Assembly: GCF_010731875.1 (NCBI RefSeq)
Contig: NZ_AP022595.1
Coordinates: forward strand, 2,604,001 to 2,668,000
Reading direction: 5' to 3'
From: Mycolicibacterium sarraceniae
GTDB lineage: Bacteria > Actinomycetota > Actinomycetes > Mycobacteriales > Mycobacteriaceae
Length of the DNA: 64,000 bases
Shown piece after piece: positions 25,837 to 33,728 of the stretch; positions within the stretch are counted from its first letter, which is position 1; each line of letters opens with the position of its first letter. The notes beneath the pieces were generated by a model. It was not told where the DNA came from. It saw only the letters and a program-made list of their open reading frames with translations, and did no database searches. Position numbers and translations under genes: made by a program.

Positions 25837-26621
25837 GCCACCGCGTAGAGCCGGTGGGTTCCGCTGAACCCCTTCAGTTCGGCGTCGCGCCCTCGGTCGA
25901 AGGGCTGCCGATCGCCCACTGCGGTGCGCACCGATTCGCTCACCAGGATCTCGCCGCCGGCGGCCTGGCTGGCGACCCGGGCGGCCATCGCCACGTTACG
26001 GCCGAACACGTCGTCGCCGCGCAGCACCGACTTGCCCATGTGGATCCCGATTCGCACCCGAATACTGTTGTGCCGCGCGCGTTTTGCGTCCCGTTTGAAT
26101 TCTCGTTGCATCGCGACGGCACAGCTCACCGCGGCCGTGGGTTCGGCGAAGGCCACCATGAAGCCGTCGCCCTGGCTCTTGACGACGTGCCCGTCGTGCG
26201 CCTTCACCAGCCGCCGGACCAGCCGGTCGTGACTGCCGATGAGTTTGACCCAGGCCCGGTCGCCGATGCGTTCGTTGAGTGCGGTGGATTCCTCGATATC
26301 GGAGAACATCACCACCAACTCGCCGCCCGGGGCCAGCCGGGCCAGGTCCGGGCGTTCCACGTCGGCCCAGTCGGCGAGTTCCTCGATCGAGGAGCGGACC
26401 GCGCCGCCGAAGCCCTGGGTGCGCACCAGGTTGGCGGTCTGCCAGACCTGCTTGACGGCCTCCCGCCCGCCGGTCCACAGCATCGTGCGGGTGTCCAGAC
26501 GGGCCCGCATCTCCTCGGCGTCGCGCTGGCTGGCCTGCAACCGCGCGCGCAGCACCACCAGGGCGATGCCCTCGGCCGCGGCCAGCACCGCCAATACCGC
26601 CGCCGCGATCGTCCAACCCAC
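25833..26621 (-). CDS. Class III adenylate/guanylate cyclase, membrane-anchored
   Basis: This 262-aa protein has one N-terminal transmembrane helix (about residues 3-26), a linker helix and a class III cyclase catalytic domain from about residue 98. The domain has FSDIEEST with the first metal Asp, [14 protein letters not shown] with the second, RIGIHMG, and [14 protein letters not shown] with the Asn/Arg transition-state region. It makes cyclic AMP or GMP; base choice cannot be fixed by eye. It resembles Rv1120c, which I recall as degenerate in M. tuberculosis; this copy looks intact. Confidence 0.88.
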   Translation of the reverse strand: MGWTIAAAVLAVLAAAEGIALVVLRARLQASQRDAEEMRARLDTRTMLWTGGREAVKQVWQTANLVRTQGFGGAVRSSIEELADWADVERPDLARLAPGGELVVMFSDIEESTALNERIGDRAWVKLIGSHDRLVRRLVKAHDGHVVKSQGDGFMVAFAEPTAAVSCAVAMQREFKRDAKRARHNSIRVRIGIHMGKSVLRGDDVFGRNVAMAARVASQAAGGEILVSESVRTAVGDRQPFDRGRDAELKGFSGTHRLYAVA

Positions 26622-26656
26622 TCCTGCGCCGCCCTCCGATCGGGAATCCTGAACTG

Positions 26657-26923
26657 ATGATGCCTCCCCACTACGAGAGCAGATTCATCCGTGCCATTCA
26701 CCCGGACCGGGCCAAGCAGATCGACCGATATCAATACCTGCCCTTCGGCGCCGGCCCGCGGTCCTGCATCGGTGACCACTTCGCCATGCTGGAGGCCACG
26801 CTCGCGTTGGCCACCAGCATCGGGCGCTGCGAAATCGGCTCGCTCAGCGACGATTTTCCGGTTACTGTTCCGTTCACCGTCGTGGCGAGCGAACCGGTTC
26901 GGGCCGTCGTGGTGAAACGTTGA
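26657..26923 (+). pseudogene. C-terminal relic of a cytochrome P450 gene
   Basis: The frame encodes the last 88 or so residues of a P450, including the heme-binding signature FGAGPRSCIGDHFAMLEA with the thiolate Cys, preceded by HPDRAKQIDRYQYLP. A P450 is normally 400-470 residues, so the oxygenase domain is missing and the fragment cannot be functional. No upstream remnant was found. Confidence 0.85.
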
Positions 26924-26967
26924 GCGAATCCGCCGGGTCAGCACTGAGGGCTGCGTGAACTTCGGCC

Positions 26968-27261
26968 GTGGGGGACAGCCGGACCTGGCCCGTCCTGCGA
27001 CGGGGTCGGGAACTCGCCCGTGGCGGGCTGAAAACCCCTGCGCTGTGGGCTACTTCGCAACCATTGCCGGTGAGCCCGCGTGCGCTCGAAATCGCCCGCC
27101 TGGTTGTCCGCGGGTGGTCCAACCGTGAGATCGCCGAGCGCCTCGTCGTGTCGACACGCACGGTCGAAGGGCACTTGTACCGGATGTACCTCACACTGAA
27201 CGTGACCAGCCGCGATGACACGCGCAACCTGACCGGCGGTCAGCTGATCAGGCCGGTCTAG
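26968..27261 (+). pseudogene. C-terminal relic of a LuxR-family regulator gene
   Basis: The last 97 codons contain a LuxR/GerE helix-turn-helix (LEIARLVVRGWSNREIAERL, then STRTVEGHLYRMYLTLNV). The preceding LRRGRELARGGLKTPAL looks like the end of a tetratricopeptide-like region found in large LuxR regulators. Those proteins are about 800-1000 residues, so the ATPase and sensor parts are lost. It lies next to the P450 relic and overlaps the bpoB stop. Confidence 0.75.
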
Positions 27262-28115
27262 CGGGTCACGAAGGAGACGACGGCCTCACTGAAGGCGTCG
27301 TTGTCATCGCCGGCAGCGGTGTGGCCGGCATCGGCGAGTTCGATGAATTCCGCGTCCGGCACCTTGGCCAGGAAGTCCTGCACCCCTTCGGCGCTGACGA
27401 CATCGGAGAGCTTGCCGCGGATCAGCAGGATCGGAATCGTCAGATCGATGGCGGCCTGCTCGAGGCGCTCGACCCGGCCGAAGGGATCGTCCTTCGGGGC
27501 GGTGAGAAACGCTGGATCCCAGTGCCAGTACCAGCGGCCGTCGCGCAGCCGCAGATTCTTCTTGAGGCCGTCGAGGTTCTTCGGCCGCTTGCGATGCGGC
27601 AGGTACCCGGCGATGGCGTCGGCGGCCTGCTCGAGGTTCTCGAAGCCGTCGACGTTGCTGAACATGAAGTCCCGAATTCGGGCGCTGCCGTCTTTTTCAA
27701 AGCGCGGCACCACATCGACCAGCACCAGCTTGGTCACTGTCTGCGGTCCGGCCTGCTCGGCGACCAGGATGCTGGTCAGCCCGCCCATGCTCGCCCCGAT
27801 CAGGACGACCGGCCGGCCGATCTGTTCGAGCACCACCATAACGTCGGTGGCCAAGGCATCGACGCTGTAATCGGCGTCGGGCGCGCGGTCGCTGTCGCCG
27901 TGCCCGCGGGCATCCAGCGCCATCACATGGAAGCCCTGATCGGCCAGCACCTGCCCGGTGTTCTTCCACGAGAAGCGGTTCTGGCCGCCGCCGTGCAACA
28001 TCAGGATCGTCGGGCGGTCACCCGCCTCGGGCGCGCCGCGGTTCCATTCGTCGGCCACCAGCGTGAGGTTTTTATCGCCGCGGAACTCAACGGTATTCGT
28101 GCTGCTCACGGGCAT
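27258..28115 (-). CDS. bpoB: Alpha/beta hydrolase, BpoB-like
   Basis: This 285-aa alpha/beta hydrolase has the oxyanion segment MLHGGGQNRFSW, nucleophile elbow GASMGG (Ser near 109), an acid loop IRGKLSDVVSAEG and catalytic His in DAGHTAAGDD. It resembles mycobacterial BpoB (Rv1123c), annotated as a non-heme peroxidase, although many such proteins are esterases. GAGAGG precedes ATG 28115. The substrate is unknown. Confidence 0.85.
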   Translation of the reverse strand: MPVSSTNTVEFRGDKNLTLVADEWNRGAPEAGDRPTILMLHGGGQNRFSWKNTGQVLADQGFHVMALDARGHGDSDRAPDADYSVDALATDVMVVLEQIGRPVVLIGASMGGLTSILVAEQAGPQTVTKLVLVDVVPRFEKDGSARIRDFMFSNVDGFENLEQAADAIAGYLPHRKRPKNLDGLKKNLRLRDGRWYWHWDPAFLTAPKDDPFGRVERLEQAAIDLTIPILLIRGKLSDVVSAEGVQDFLAKVPDAEFIELADAGHTAAGDDNDAFSEAVVSFVTR

Positions 28116-28230
28116 CCTCTCGACCGAACGTGAACAGCACGTTACCTAGCGGTGCTAGCGATGACCGTCGGCACCCCGACCGGTCAACCCCGTCGGCACC
28201 TTTCGCACCCCTAATAGAGGGGACCCCCGT

Positions 28231-28398
28231 GCCATCACCCTGTCGCTGTGGTTCGACGATGACCACGAGGAAGCGATGCGGTTCTACGAGCTGCTGTCGG
28301 ACCCCGACCCGGCTCGGGCTGCCGCCGCGACCACCGAAATGCTCGGGATGCGCACGATCGTCATCGCGAATCTGGAGGCTGCCGCAGCGAACCCGTGA
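28231..28398 (+). pseudogene. Internally deleted VOC/PhnB-family gene
   Basis: An open frame with no start reads ITLSLWFDDDHEEAMRFY, the N-terminus of PhnB/3-demethylubiquinone methyltransferase-like VOC proteins. It is fused directly to ELLSDPDPARAAAATTEML and NLEAAA, the C-terminus of the same family. About 90 central residues are missing with the frame kept. Confidence 0.75.
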
Positions 28399-28474
28399 CC
28401 GGCCTCACTGGGTCTTACGGGTAGCCTTTCGCCCCAGCGGGTGAACCGGCCCGTAGTGCCGTAGAGGGAGAACA

Positions 28475-29095
28475 ATGGCTGACGAGCCTGCCGCGCCTGA
28501 GGACGAGGCCGCCACGCCAGCAGAGGTCAAGACGGCCGAAGAAGTCGAGGCCACCGAGGCTGGCGACGACGTTGTCGAGGATGTGTCGCTCGTGGCCACG
28601 CCCGCGCGGTCCCGCGTTGTCCTGGTCTCGCTGATCATCGCGACGGTTGTGGTGCTCGCCCTCGGCGGGGTTGTCGGCTGGCTGGGATACCGGGCGTATG
28701 AGGCCAAGCAGGATGACCATCTGCGCGAGCTCTTCGTCAGCGTCGGCCGGCAGGGTGCGCTCAACCTGACCACCATCCACTTCGATGAGGCCGACAAGGA
28801 TGTGCAACGCATCCTCGACTCGGCTACCGATGCGTTCTACGACGACTTCGCCAAGCGGTCTCAGCCGTTCATCGAGGTGGTCAAGCAGGCACAGTCGAAA
28901 TCCGACGGCCAGGTGACCGAGGCCGGGCTGGAGTCGGTGACGGGCAGCGAAGGTCAGGTGCTGGTCGCCGTCACCGTGACCACCTCCAATGCCGGTGCCG
29001 CCAACCAACCACCCCGCTCCTGGCGGATGCGTCTGACGGTCAAGAAGACCGGTGACGACCAAGCGAAGGTTTCGAAAGTGGAGTTCGTACCGTGA
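28475..29095 (+). CDS. Mce-associated membrane protein
   Basis: This 206-aa protein has an acidic Ala/Glu-rich cytoplasmic head, one transmembrane helix at about residues 50-72 (VVLVSLIIATVVVLALGGVVG) and an extracytoplasmic domain typical of Mce-associated (Mam) proteins (LTTIHFDEADKDVQRILDS, FYDDFAKRSQPFIEVV). Mam proteins stabilise Mce lipid importers. No mce operon is nearby, so this is an orphan Mam, like the Rv1362c/Rv1363c pair. GAGGGAGA precedes ATG 28475. The next gene overlaps by 4 nt. Confidence 0.88.
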   Translation: MADEPAAPEDEAATPAEVKTAEEVEATEAGDDVVEDVSLVATPARSRVVLVSLIIATVVVLALGGVVGWLGYRAYEAKQDDHLRELFVSVGRQGALNLTTIHFDEADKDVQRILDSATDAFYDDFAKRSQPFIEVVKQAQSKSDGQVTEAGLESVTGSEGQVLVAVTVTTSNAGAANQPPRSWRMRLTVKKTGDDQAKVSKVEFVP

Positions 29096-29700
29096 CCGCT
29101 GACGACAAATCCGACGCCCCCGACCTCGAGGTCGTCGAGGCGGAGACCACCGCGGTCGAACTCACCGACAGCGACGTCGAGACGATCGCCCCCGCGCAAG
29201 CACCCTCCAAGCGCGGTGTCAGCGTGGCCGCGGTGTCGGCCGTCTCGGTGCTCGCGATCCTCGGGCTGCTGCTGGCGGCGGGCACCGGCTATCTGGGCTG
29301 GCAGGATTCCGCTCGGCGCGACGTCGACCGGGCTCGTACCGATTCGGTGCAGGTCGCCAAGGACTCGACCGTCGCGTTGTTGAGCTACAAGGCCGAGACC
29401 GTCGACAAGGATCTCGGTGCGGCGCGCGACCGGCTCACGGGCAGCTTCCTGGACGCCTACACCCAGCTGATCAACAACGTCGTCATCCCGGGCGCCAAGG
29501 AGAAGAAGATCTCGGCGGTGGCTCAGGTTCCGGCCGCGGCGCTGGTGTCCGCCAAGGCTGACCATGCGGTGGTGCTGCTGTTCGTGAACCAGACCGTCGT
29601 GATGGGGACCGACGCACCGACCAACACGGCTTCTAGCGTGCGGGTCACTCTGGACAAGGTGGGCGACCGTTGGCTCATCTCGGGGTTCGATCCGGTCTAG
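29092..29700 (+). CDS. Mce-associated membrane protein, second of a pair
   Basis: This 202-aa protein has the same layout: an acidic head, a transmembrane helix at about 43-66 (SVAAVSAVSVLAILGLLLAAG in part) and a Mam-type extracytoplasmic domain (VALLSYKAETVDKDLGAARD, FVNQTVVMGTD, VTLDKVGDRWLISGFDPV). GTG 29092 overlaps the first protein's stop (GTGA), so the two are translationally coupled and may form a complex supporting an unlinked Mce transporter. Confidence 0.88.
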   Translation: MTADDKSDAPDLEVVEAETTAVELTDSDVETIAPAQAPSKRGVSVAAVSAVSVLAILGLLLAAGTGYLGWQDSARRDVDRARTDSVQVAKDSTVALLSYKAETVDKDLGAARDRLTGSFLDAYTQLINNVVIPGAKEKKISAVAQVPAAALVSAKADHAVVLLFVNQTVVMGTDAPTNTASSVRVTLDKVGDRWLISGFDPV

Positions 29701-29714
29701 CGAACGGGGGTTCG

Positions 29715-30632
29715 ATGATGGAGTCACGCTGGATTGACGTCTCGGCGTCGGCGGTCCAGCTGCGTGCACTGAGTTGGGGGCCGGACGACGGCCCGATTGC
29801 GTTGTGCCTGCACGGTTTTCCCGATACCGCGTACGGCTTCCGGAAACTGGCACCGCATTTGGTGGCAGCCGGTTACCGCGTCATCGCCCCGTTCATGCGC
29901 GGCTACGTGCCCTCGTCGATCCCCACCGACGGCAGCTATCACATCGGGGCGGTGATGGCGGACGCGCTTGCGGTGCGTGCCGCGTGTGACCCGACCGACG
30001 CCGATATCGTCATCGGCCACGACTGGGGTGCCATCGCCGCCACTGGCCTGGCCGCGCTGCCGGGTAGCCCGTTTGTCAAGGCGGTCGTGATGTCGGTGCC
30101 GCCTTCGGCGGCCTTGCGGCCACGGGTTGGCAAGCCGCTGGCCAATCGGCGGCGTCTGCTCGGTCTGCTGCCCCGGCAGTTCGTGCGTAGCTGGTACATC
30201 AGCTACTTCCAGCTCCCGTTCCTGCCGGAGCGCTCCTCGTCCTGGATCGTGCCGCTGCTGTGGCGGCGCTGGTCGCCGGGCTACAACGCCGCCGAGGACC
30301 TGCGCCACGTTGATGCCGCGATCGGCTCCGCGGATCGGTGGCGCGCCGCTCTGGGCACCTACCGGGCGACCATCCGCAACACCCGCCCGCCGGCGCGCTA
30401 CGCCGAACTTCATCCCCGGTGGCTCGAGCCGCCGCGGCTGCCGACCCTGTACCTGCACGGCGACGACGATGGTTGTATGACACCGGAATTCACGCCGTGG
30501 GTGCGTGACGTTCTGCCGTCGGGTAGCGGGGTGGCGATCGTCGAGCACGCCGGGCATTTCCTGCAACTCGAACAGCCCGACGTGGTCGGCAGGCTGATCG
30601 TCGACTTCTTGTCGGCTACTACTTCTTCTTGA
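29715..30632 (+). CDS. Alpha/beta hydrolase, epoxide-hydrolase-like
   Basis: This 305-aa hydrolase has the HGFPDTAYGF oxyanion segment, a nucleophile elbow GHDWGA with Asp (near residue 101) as in epoxide hydrolases and haloalkane dehalogenases, a helical cap (WYISYFQLPFLPE), LYLHGDDDGCM as acid loop and EHAGHFLQLE as catalytic His. This favours epoxide hydrolysis, but the substrate is unknown. It starts 14 nt after the Mam pair and overlaps the convergent SDR gene by 14 bp. Confidence 0.88.
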   Translation: MMESRWIDVSASAVQLRALSWGPDDGPIALCLHGFPDTAYGFRKLAPHLVAAGYRVIAPFMRGYVPSSIPTDGSYHIGAVMADALAVRAACDPTDADIVIGHDWGAIAATGLAALPGSPFVKAVVMSVPPSAALRPRVGKPLANRRRLLGLLPRQFVRSWYISYFQLPFLPERSSSWIVPLLWRRWSPGYNAAEDLRHVDAAIGSADRWRAALGTYRATIRNTRPPARYAELHPRWLEPPRLPTLYLHGDDDGCMTPEFTPWVRDVLPSGSGVAIVEHAGHFLQLEQPDVVGRLIVDFLSATTSS

Positions 30633-31425
30633 GGCTGGGGTGGCTGCCGGCCAGCATCGGCAGTAGCAGTCGCTTGGGTGTGAGCTGGTAGACGAACGTC
30701 GCCGCGCGGTTGAGTCGCCCCGGCACGACGATGGGCTTGCCCGCCGCCAGTCCGTCCACCGCGGCTTTGGCGACATCGTCGGCCGACACCCACAGCGGCT
30801 TGGGCAGCGCGGCTTCGGCGTCCGCGTCGGAGATGCCGGCAGCCTCACCGAACCCGGTCTTGACCGGACCAGGGCACAGCGTGGTGGCTGTCACGCCGCT
30901 GGGCTTGAGCTCCTCGCGCAGCGCGTAGGTGTAGGACAGCACAAAGGCCTTGGCTGCGCCATAGACGGCCTGGCCCGGTAGCGGTCCGAACGCACCCAGC
31001 GAGGCGACATTGAGCACCGCGCCGCGGCGACGATTGACCATGCCGGCCACGAACCGGGTACATAGGTCGACCACCGCGTTAACGTCGACCTCCACGACGT
31101 TCATCTCCGCGGCGGGATCGGCGGCGGACACCGGACCGGTGGTGGACAGCCCGGCGTTGTTGACCAGGATGTCGACCTCCAGGCCGAGGTCGGCCACCCG
31201 GTCGGGGAGGGCGGCCCGCTCGGCGGGCTTGGAAAGATCAGCTGTTACAACGGAACTGGGCCCCTTGAGCTCTTCGGCGAGCGCCGTGAGTGCTTCGGTG
31301 CGCCGAGCTACCAGGATGACGTGATGGCCCCGGGCGCAGAGTTCCCGGGCAATCTCGGCGCCGATGCCTGAAGAGGCTCCGGTGATCAGCGCAGCGCGGC
31401 TGGGACCAGGAGGTGGCAGCATCAT
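30619..31425 (-). CDS. Short-chain dehydrogenase/reductase with basic C-terminus
   Basis: This 268-aa classical SDR has GASSGIG, NNAGLSTTG, the catalytic YGAAK pair and an ARRTE segment after strand 2 that favours NADPH. It ends in three lysines, like membrane-associated fatty-acyl or ketoacyl reductases. Substrate unknown. ATG 31425 is chosen over 31440 because GGAGGTGG lies upstream. It is divergent from the WS/DGAT-like gene 41 bp away and overlaps the hydrolase 3' end. Confidence 0.87.
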   Translation of the reverse strand: MMLPPPGPSRAALITGASSGIGAEIARELCARGHHVILVARRTEALTALAEELKGPSSVVTADLSKPAERAALPDRVADLGLEVDILVNNAGLSTTGPVSAADPAAEMNVVEVDVNAVVDLCTRFVAGMVNRRRGAVLNVASLGAFGPLPGQAVYGAAKAFVLSYTYALREELKPSGVTATTLCPGPVKTGFGEAAGISDADAEAALPKPLWVSADDVAKAAVDGLAAGKPIVVPGRLNRAATFVYQLTPKRLLLPMLAGSHPSLKKK

Positions 31426-31466
31426 GCCAGCGTAAGACAATGGTCAACATGGCTGCCGGCAGAGCG

Positions 31467-32753
31467 ATGACCGCGGTGGACGCGCAGATGCTGTGGATGT
31501 CAGCCGTGATTCCCAACGATCAGATCGTGGTGTACGCATTCAATGGCGCACCGCATACTCCAGAAGCGGCCGTCGATGAGCTGCGGCAGCGCGCGCAGGC
31601 GTGCGACGAGCTGCGCCTGCGGGCGGTCGAGGCGGGCAGATGGCGATACCCGCGGTGGAGCCGCGGTGAGGTCGGTACCGATCAGTTCGTCATTCACCAT
31701 CCGCAGGGACTGGACTGGCAGGGGAGCCTGGAGGCCGCCGTTGGGCTGCGCGCCGACCCGCTGGATCTTCACCAAATGACCTGGCGCGCAAATATTTACC
31801 CGCGAGTTATGGGAATTCCGGGGGCTCGCGGGGTGGGCTCGGTGGTGGTGTTGCAGACGGGCCACGCGTTCGCCGACGGTAGCCGCGGCACCGCATTGGG
31901 CGGCGCGCTGTTGGGGCGCCCACAACCAGTAGCGGTGCCGGCTTCGGGCCGACGTGGTTTCCTGCCGGTACGCGGCGTCGCCGCCGCCCGGGCGCATCGC
32001 ATGCTGGTGCGCGACACCGAGGCGGGACTGGTACCGGCTCCCGCTCCGGGATGCCCGTTGCTCAGCATCAATCGCCAGCCCCGCGCCACGCCGGTGGTGC
32101 GGACACTGGTACTGCGGCGCGATCAGCTTTCGCGGCCCACCGTGACGATCGCCGTACTGGTGGCCGTCGCCGAGGCGCTCGCGGGGTATCTGACCGCGCG
32201 CGGCGAGGACACCTCGGCATTGGGCGCCGAAGTCACCATGGCGGGGCAGCAGGATCCCGCTTCGCACAATAACTTTCGCAATGTCGGCATCAGCCTGCAC
32301 GCTGATGTGGACCGGGTCCGGCGCGCGGAACTGATCGGCGCCGAATTGGCCGCCCAGCGCCGCCGTGGCGAGCACCCGTCGATGCGGGCATCGGCCGCCG
32401 CGTCCGCTGCCATCCCCGCCGCGCTGTTGCGGTGGGGTGTGGGGCACTTCGATCCCAACGCGCGTTCGGACACCGTCACCGGGAACACCGTGGTGTCCAG
32501 TGTGAATCGCGGGCCGGCCGATTTATCGTTCGGCGGGTTCCCGGTCCTGCTCGCCGCGGGCTTCTCCTCGCTGTCGCCGATGATGAGCCTGACCCACGGT
32601 GTGCACGGCCTCGGCGACCTGATCGCGGTCAGCGTCAACGCCGATCCGGACAACGTCGACATCGACGATTACTGGGAACGGCTGCGGGCGGCGCTGGCGG
32701 TGCGAGGCGATGGCGGGCATGAACAGCAAAGAACCACTTATCCAAAACAGTGA
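31467..32753 (+). CDS. WS/DGAT-like acyltransferase with degenerate active site
   Basis: This protein of about 428 aa resembles mycobacterial wax ester synthase/diacylglycerol acyltransferases: MTAVDAQMLWMS start, QTGHAFADGSRGTALGG near residue 136, and C-terminal VNRGPADLSFGG and SLSPMMSLTHGVHGLGDLI. The active-site HHxxxDG is changed to GHAFADG; the second His, the catalytic one, and Asp remain. Activity and substrate are therefore uncertain. ATG 31467 gives the family start; 31449 is also possible. Confidence 0.78.
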   Translation: MTAVDAQMLWMSAVIPNDQIVVYAFNGAPHTPEAAVDELRQRAQACDELRLRAVEAGRWRYPRWSRGEVGTDQFVIHHPQGLDWQGSLEAAVGLRADPLDLHQMTWRANIYPRVMGIPGARGVGSVVVLQTGHAFADGSRGTALGGALLGRPQPVAVPASGRRGFLPVRGVAAARAHRMLVRDTEAGLVPAPAPGCPLLSINRQPRATPVVRTLVLRRDQLSRPTVTIAVLVAVAEALAGYLTARGEDTSALGAEVTMAGQQDPASHNNFRNVGISLHADVDRVRRAELIGAELAAQRRRGEHPSMRASAAASAAIPAALLRWGVGHFDPNARSDTVTGNTVVSSVNRGPADLSFGGFPVLLAAGFSSLSPMMSLTHGVHGLGDLIAVSVNADPDNVDIDDYWERLRAALAVRGDGGHEQQRTTYPKQ

Positions 32754-32786
32754 TCACGGTCTCGGCGGTGGTCAGGCAGCTACGTG

Positions 32787-33071
32787 ATGAAACCATACGC
32801 GCAGATCAGCGCCATCGATCTGGGCTACGTTCCCGATCCCCAGGATGTGCAGGTTTTCGCCGACCAGCGCAACCTGCAGACGATGGCCCGGGTCCAGGAT
32901 TACCTGTGGGCCAACGTTTTGCGGATGCGCCAGTGCGATCAGCCGCTTCCGGGCACCACCAGCCGCGGCTACATGCCGCAGCCGCCGGACGAGGGCCTGT
33001 CGCCTCTGCTGCACTGGATGGAGAGTGGCGACCTGAGCTATAGCCTGCCCGTCATTTCCCACCTCGGCTAG
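32787..33071 (+). CDS. Hypothetical protein, 94 aa
   Basis: This soluble acidic protein starts MKPYAQISAIDLGYVPDPQD, has a central YLWANVLRMRQCDQPL helix and ends LSYSLPVISHLG. No signal peptide or membrane helix is seen. It begins 33 nt after the acyltransferase-like gene on the same strand and may be co-transcribed. Composition and codon use match neighbours, so I treat it as real. Family not recognised. Confidence 0.6.
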   Translation: MKPYAQISAIDLGYVPDPQDVQVFADQRNLQTMARVQDYLWANVLRMRQCDQPLPGTTSRGYMPQPPDEGLSPLLHWMESGDLSYSLPVISHLG

Positions 33072-33100
33072 GCATCTGCCCAGCACCGGGGTTGATGCTT

Positions 33101-33106
33101 TAGGTT
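33101..33106 (+). promoter_or_regulatory. -10 box for DoxX-family gene
   Basis: TAGGTT ends 7 nt before GTG 33114, a leaderless promoter pattern. Confidence 0.55.
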
Positions 33107-33113
33107 TACTCCC

Positions 33114-33641
33114 GTGACTGCCTCCCATCAAGCCTTTAGCGTCGGTCTCCTTCTTTTGCGCGTGGTGCTCGGCGTGACCATGGCCGCGCACGGCTACAAC
33201 AAGTTCTTCGGCGGCGGCCGGATCAAGGGCACCGCCGGCTGGTTCGAGAGCATCGGGATGAAGCCCGGCGCCTTCCATGCGCGGGTGGCGGCCAGCACTG
33301 AGATGGCTGCCGGTATCGGCCTGGCCCTCGGGCTGCTGACGCCCATTCCGGCGGCTGGGTTCGTGGCCCTGATGCTGGTTGCGGCATGGACAGTGCACCG
33401 GCACAACGGCTTCTTCATCGTCAAAGAAGGCTGGGAGTACAACGTGGTGCTGGCGGCCGCGGCCGTGGCGCTCGCCGCGACCGGAGCCGGCAAGTACAGC
33501 CTGGACTACGCGCTGTTCCACGGGACGAGCGTCTACCACTGGCTGTACGGCTGGTGCGGTCTGCTGATCGCGGTGGTGCTCGGACTCGGTGGCGGCATCG
33601 GGCAGCTGGCGATCTTCTACCGCCCGCCCGCCAAATCCTGA
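33114..33641 (+). CDS. DoxX family membrane protein
   Basis: This 175-aa protein has four predicted helices (GLLLLRVVLGVTMAAHGYNK, MAAGIGLALGLLTPIPAAGF, YNVVLAAAAVALAATGAG, WCGLLIAVVLGLGGGIGQL) and the DoxX family AAHGYNKFFGG motif. Mycobacterial DoxX proteins are linked to oxidative-stress membrane complexes, but this member's role is unproven. GTG 33114 is supported by the leaderless promoter. Confidence 0.87.
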   Translation: MTASHQAFSVGLLLLRVVLGVTMAAHGYNKFFGGGRIKGTAGWFESIGMKPGAFHARVAASTEMAAGIGLALGLLTPIPAAGFVALMLVAAWTVHRHNGFFIVKEGWEYNVVLAAAAVALAATGAGKYSLDYALFHGTSVYHWLYGWCGLLIAVVLGLGGGIGQLAIFYRPPAKS

Positions 33642-33703
33642 TGCTCGCGGGCAAGACCCGTCTCGGCACAGTCCCGACGCGCGGGAATTCCTTCCCGCCG
33701 CAC

Positions 33704-33717
33704 TAGAACGCGTTCTA
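33704..33717. promoter_or_regulatory. KstR-type operator upstream of DUF3556 gene
   Basis: TAGAACGCGTTCTA, identical to the site at 15030, fits TNNAACNNGTTNNA. Its last two bases overlap the -10 box TAATCT of the gene starting at 33729, so bound KstR would block transcription. Confidence 0.85.
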
Positions 33718-33721
33718 ATCT
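33716..33721 (+). promoter_or_regulatory. -10 box for DUF3556 gene
   Basis: TAATCT ends 7 nt before ATG 33729 (leaderless) and overlaps the KstR-type operator. Confidence 0.6.
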
Positions 33722-33728
33722 CGTCGGC

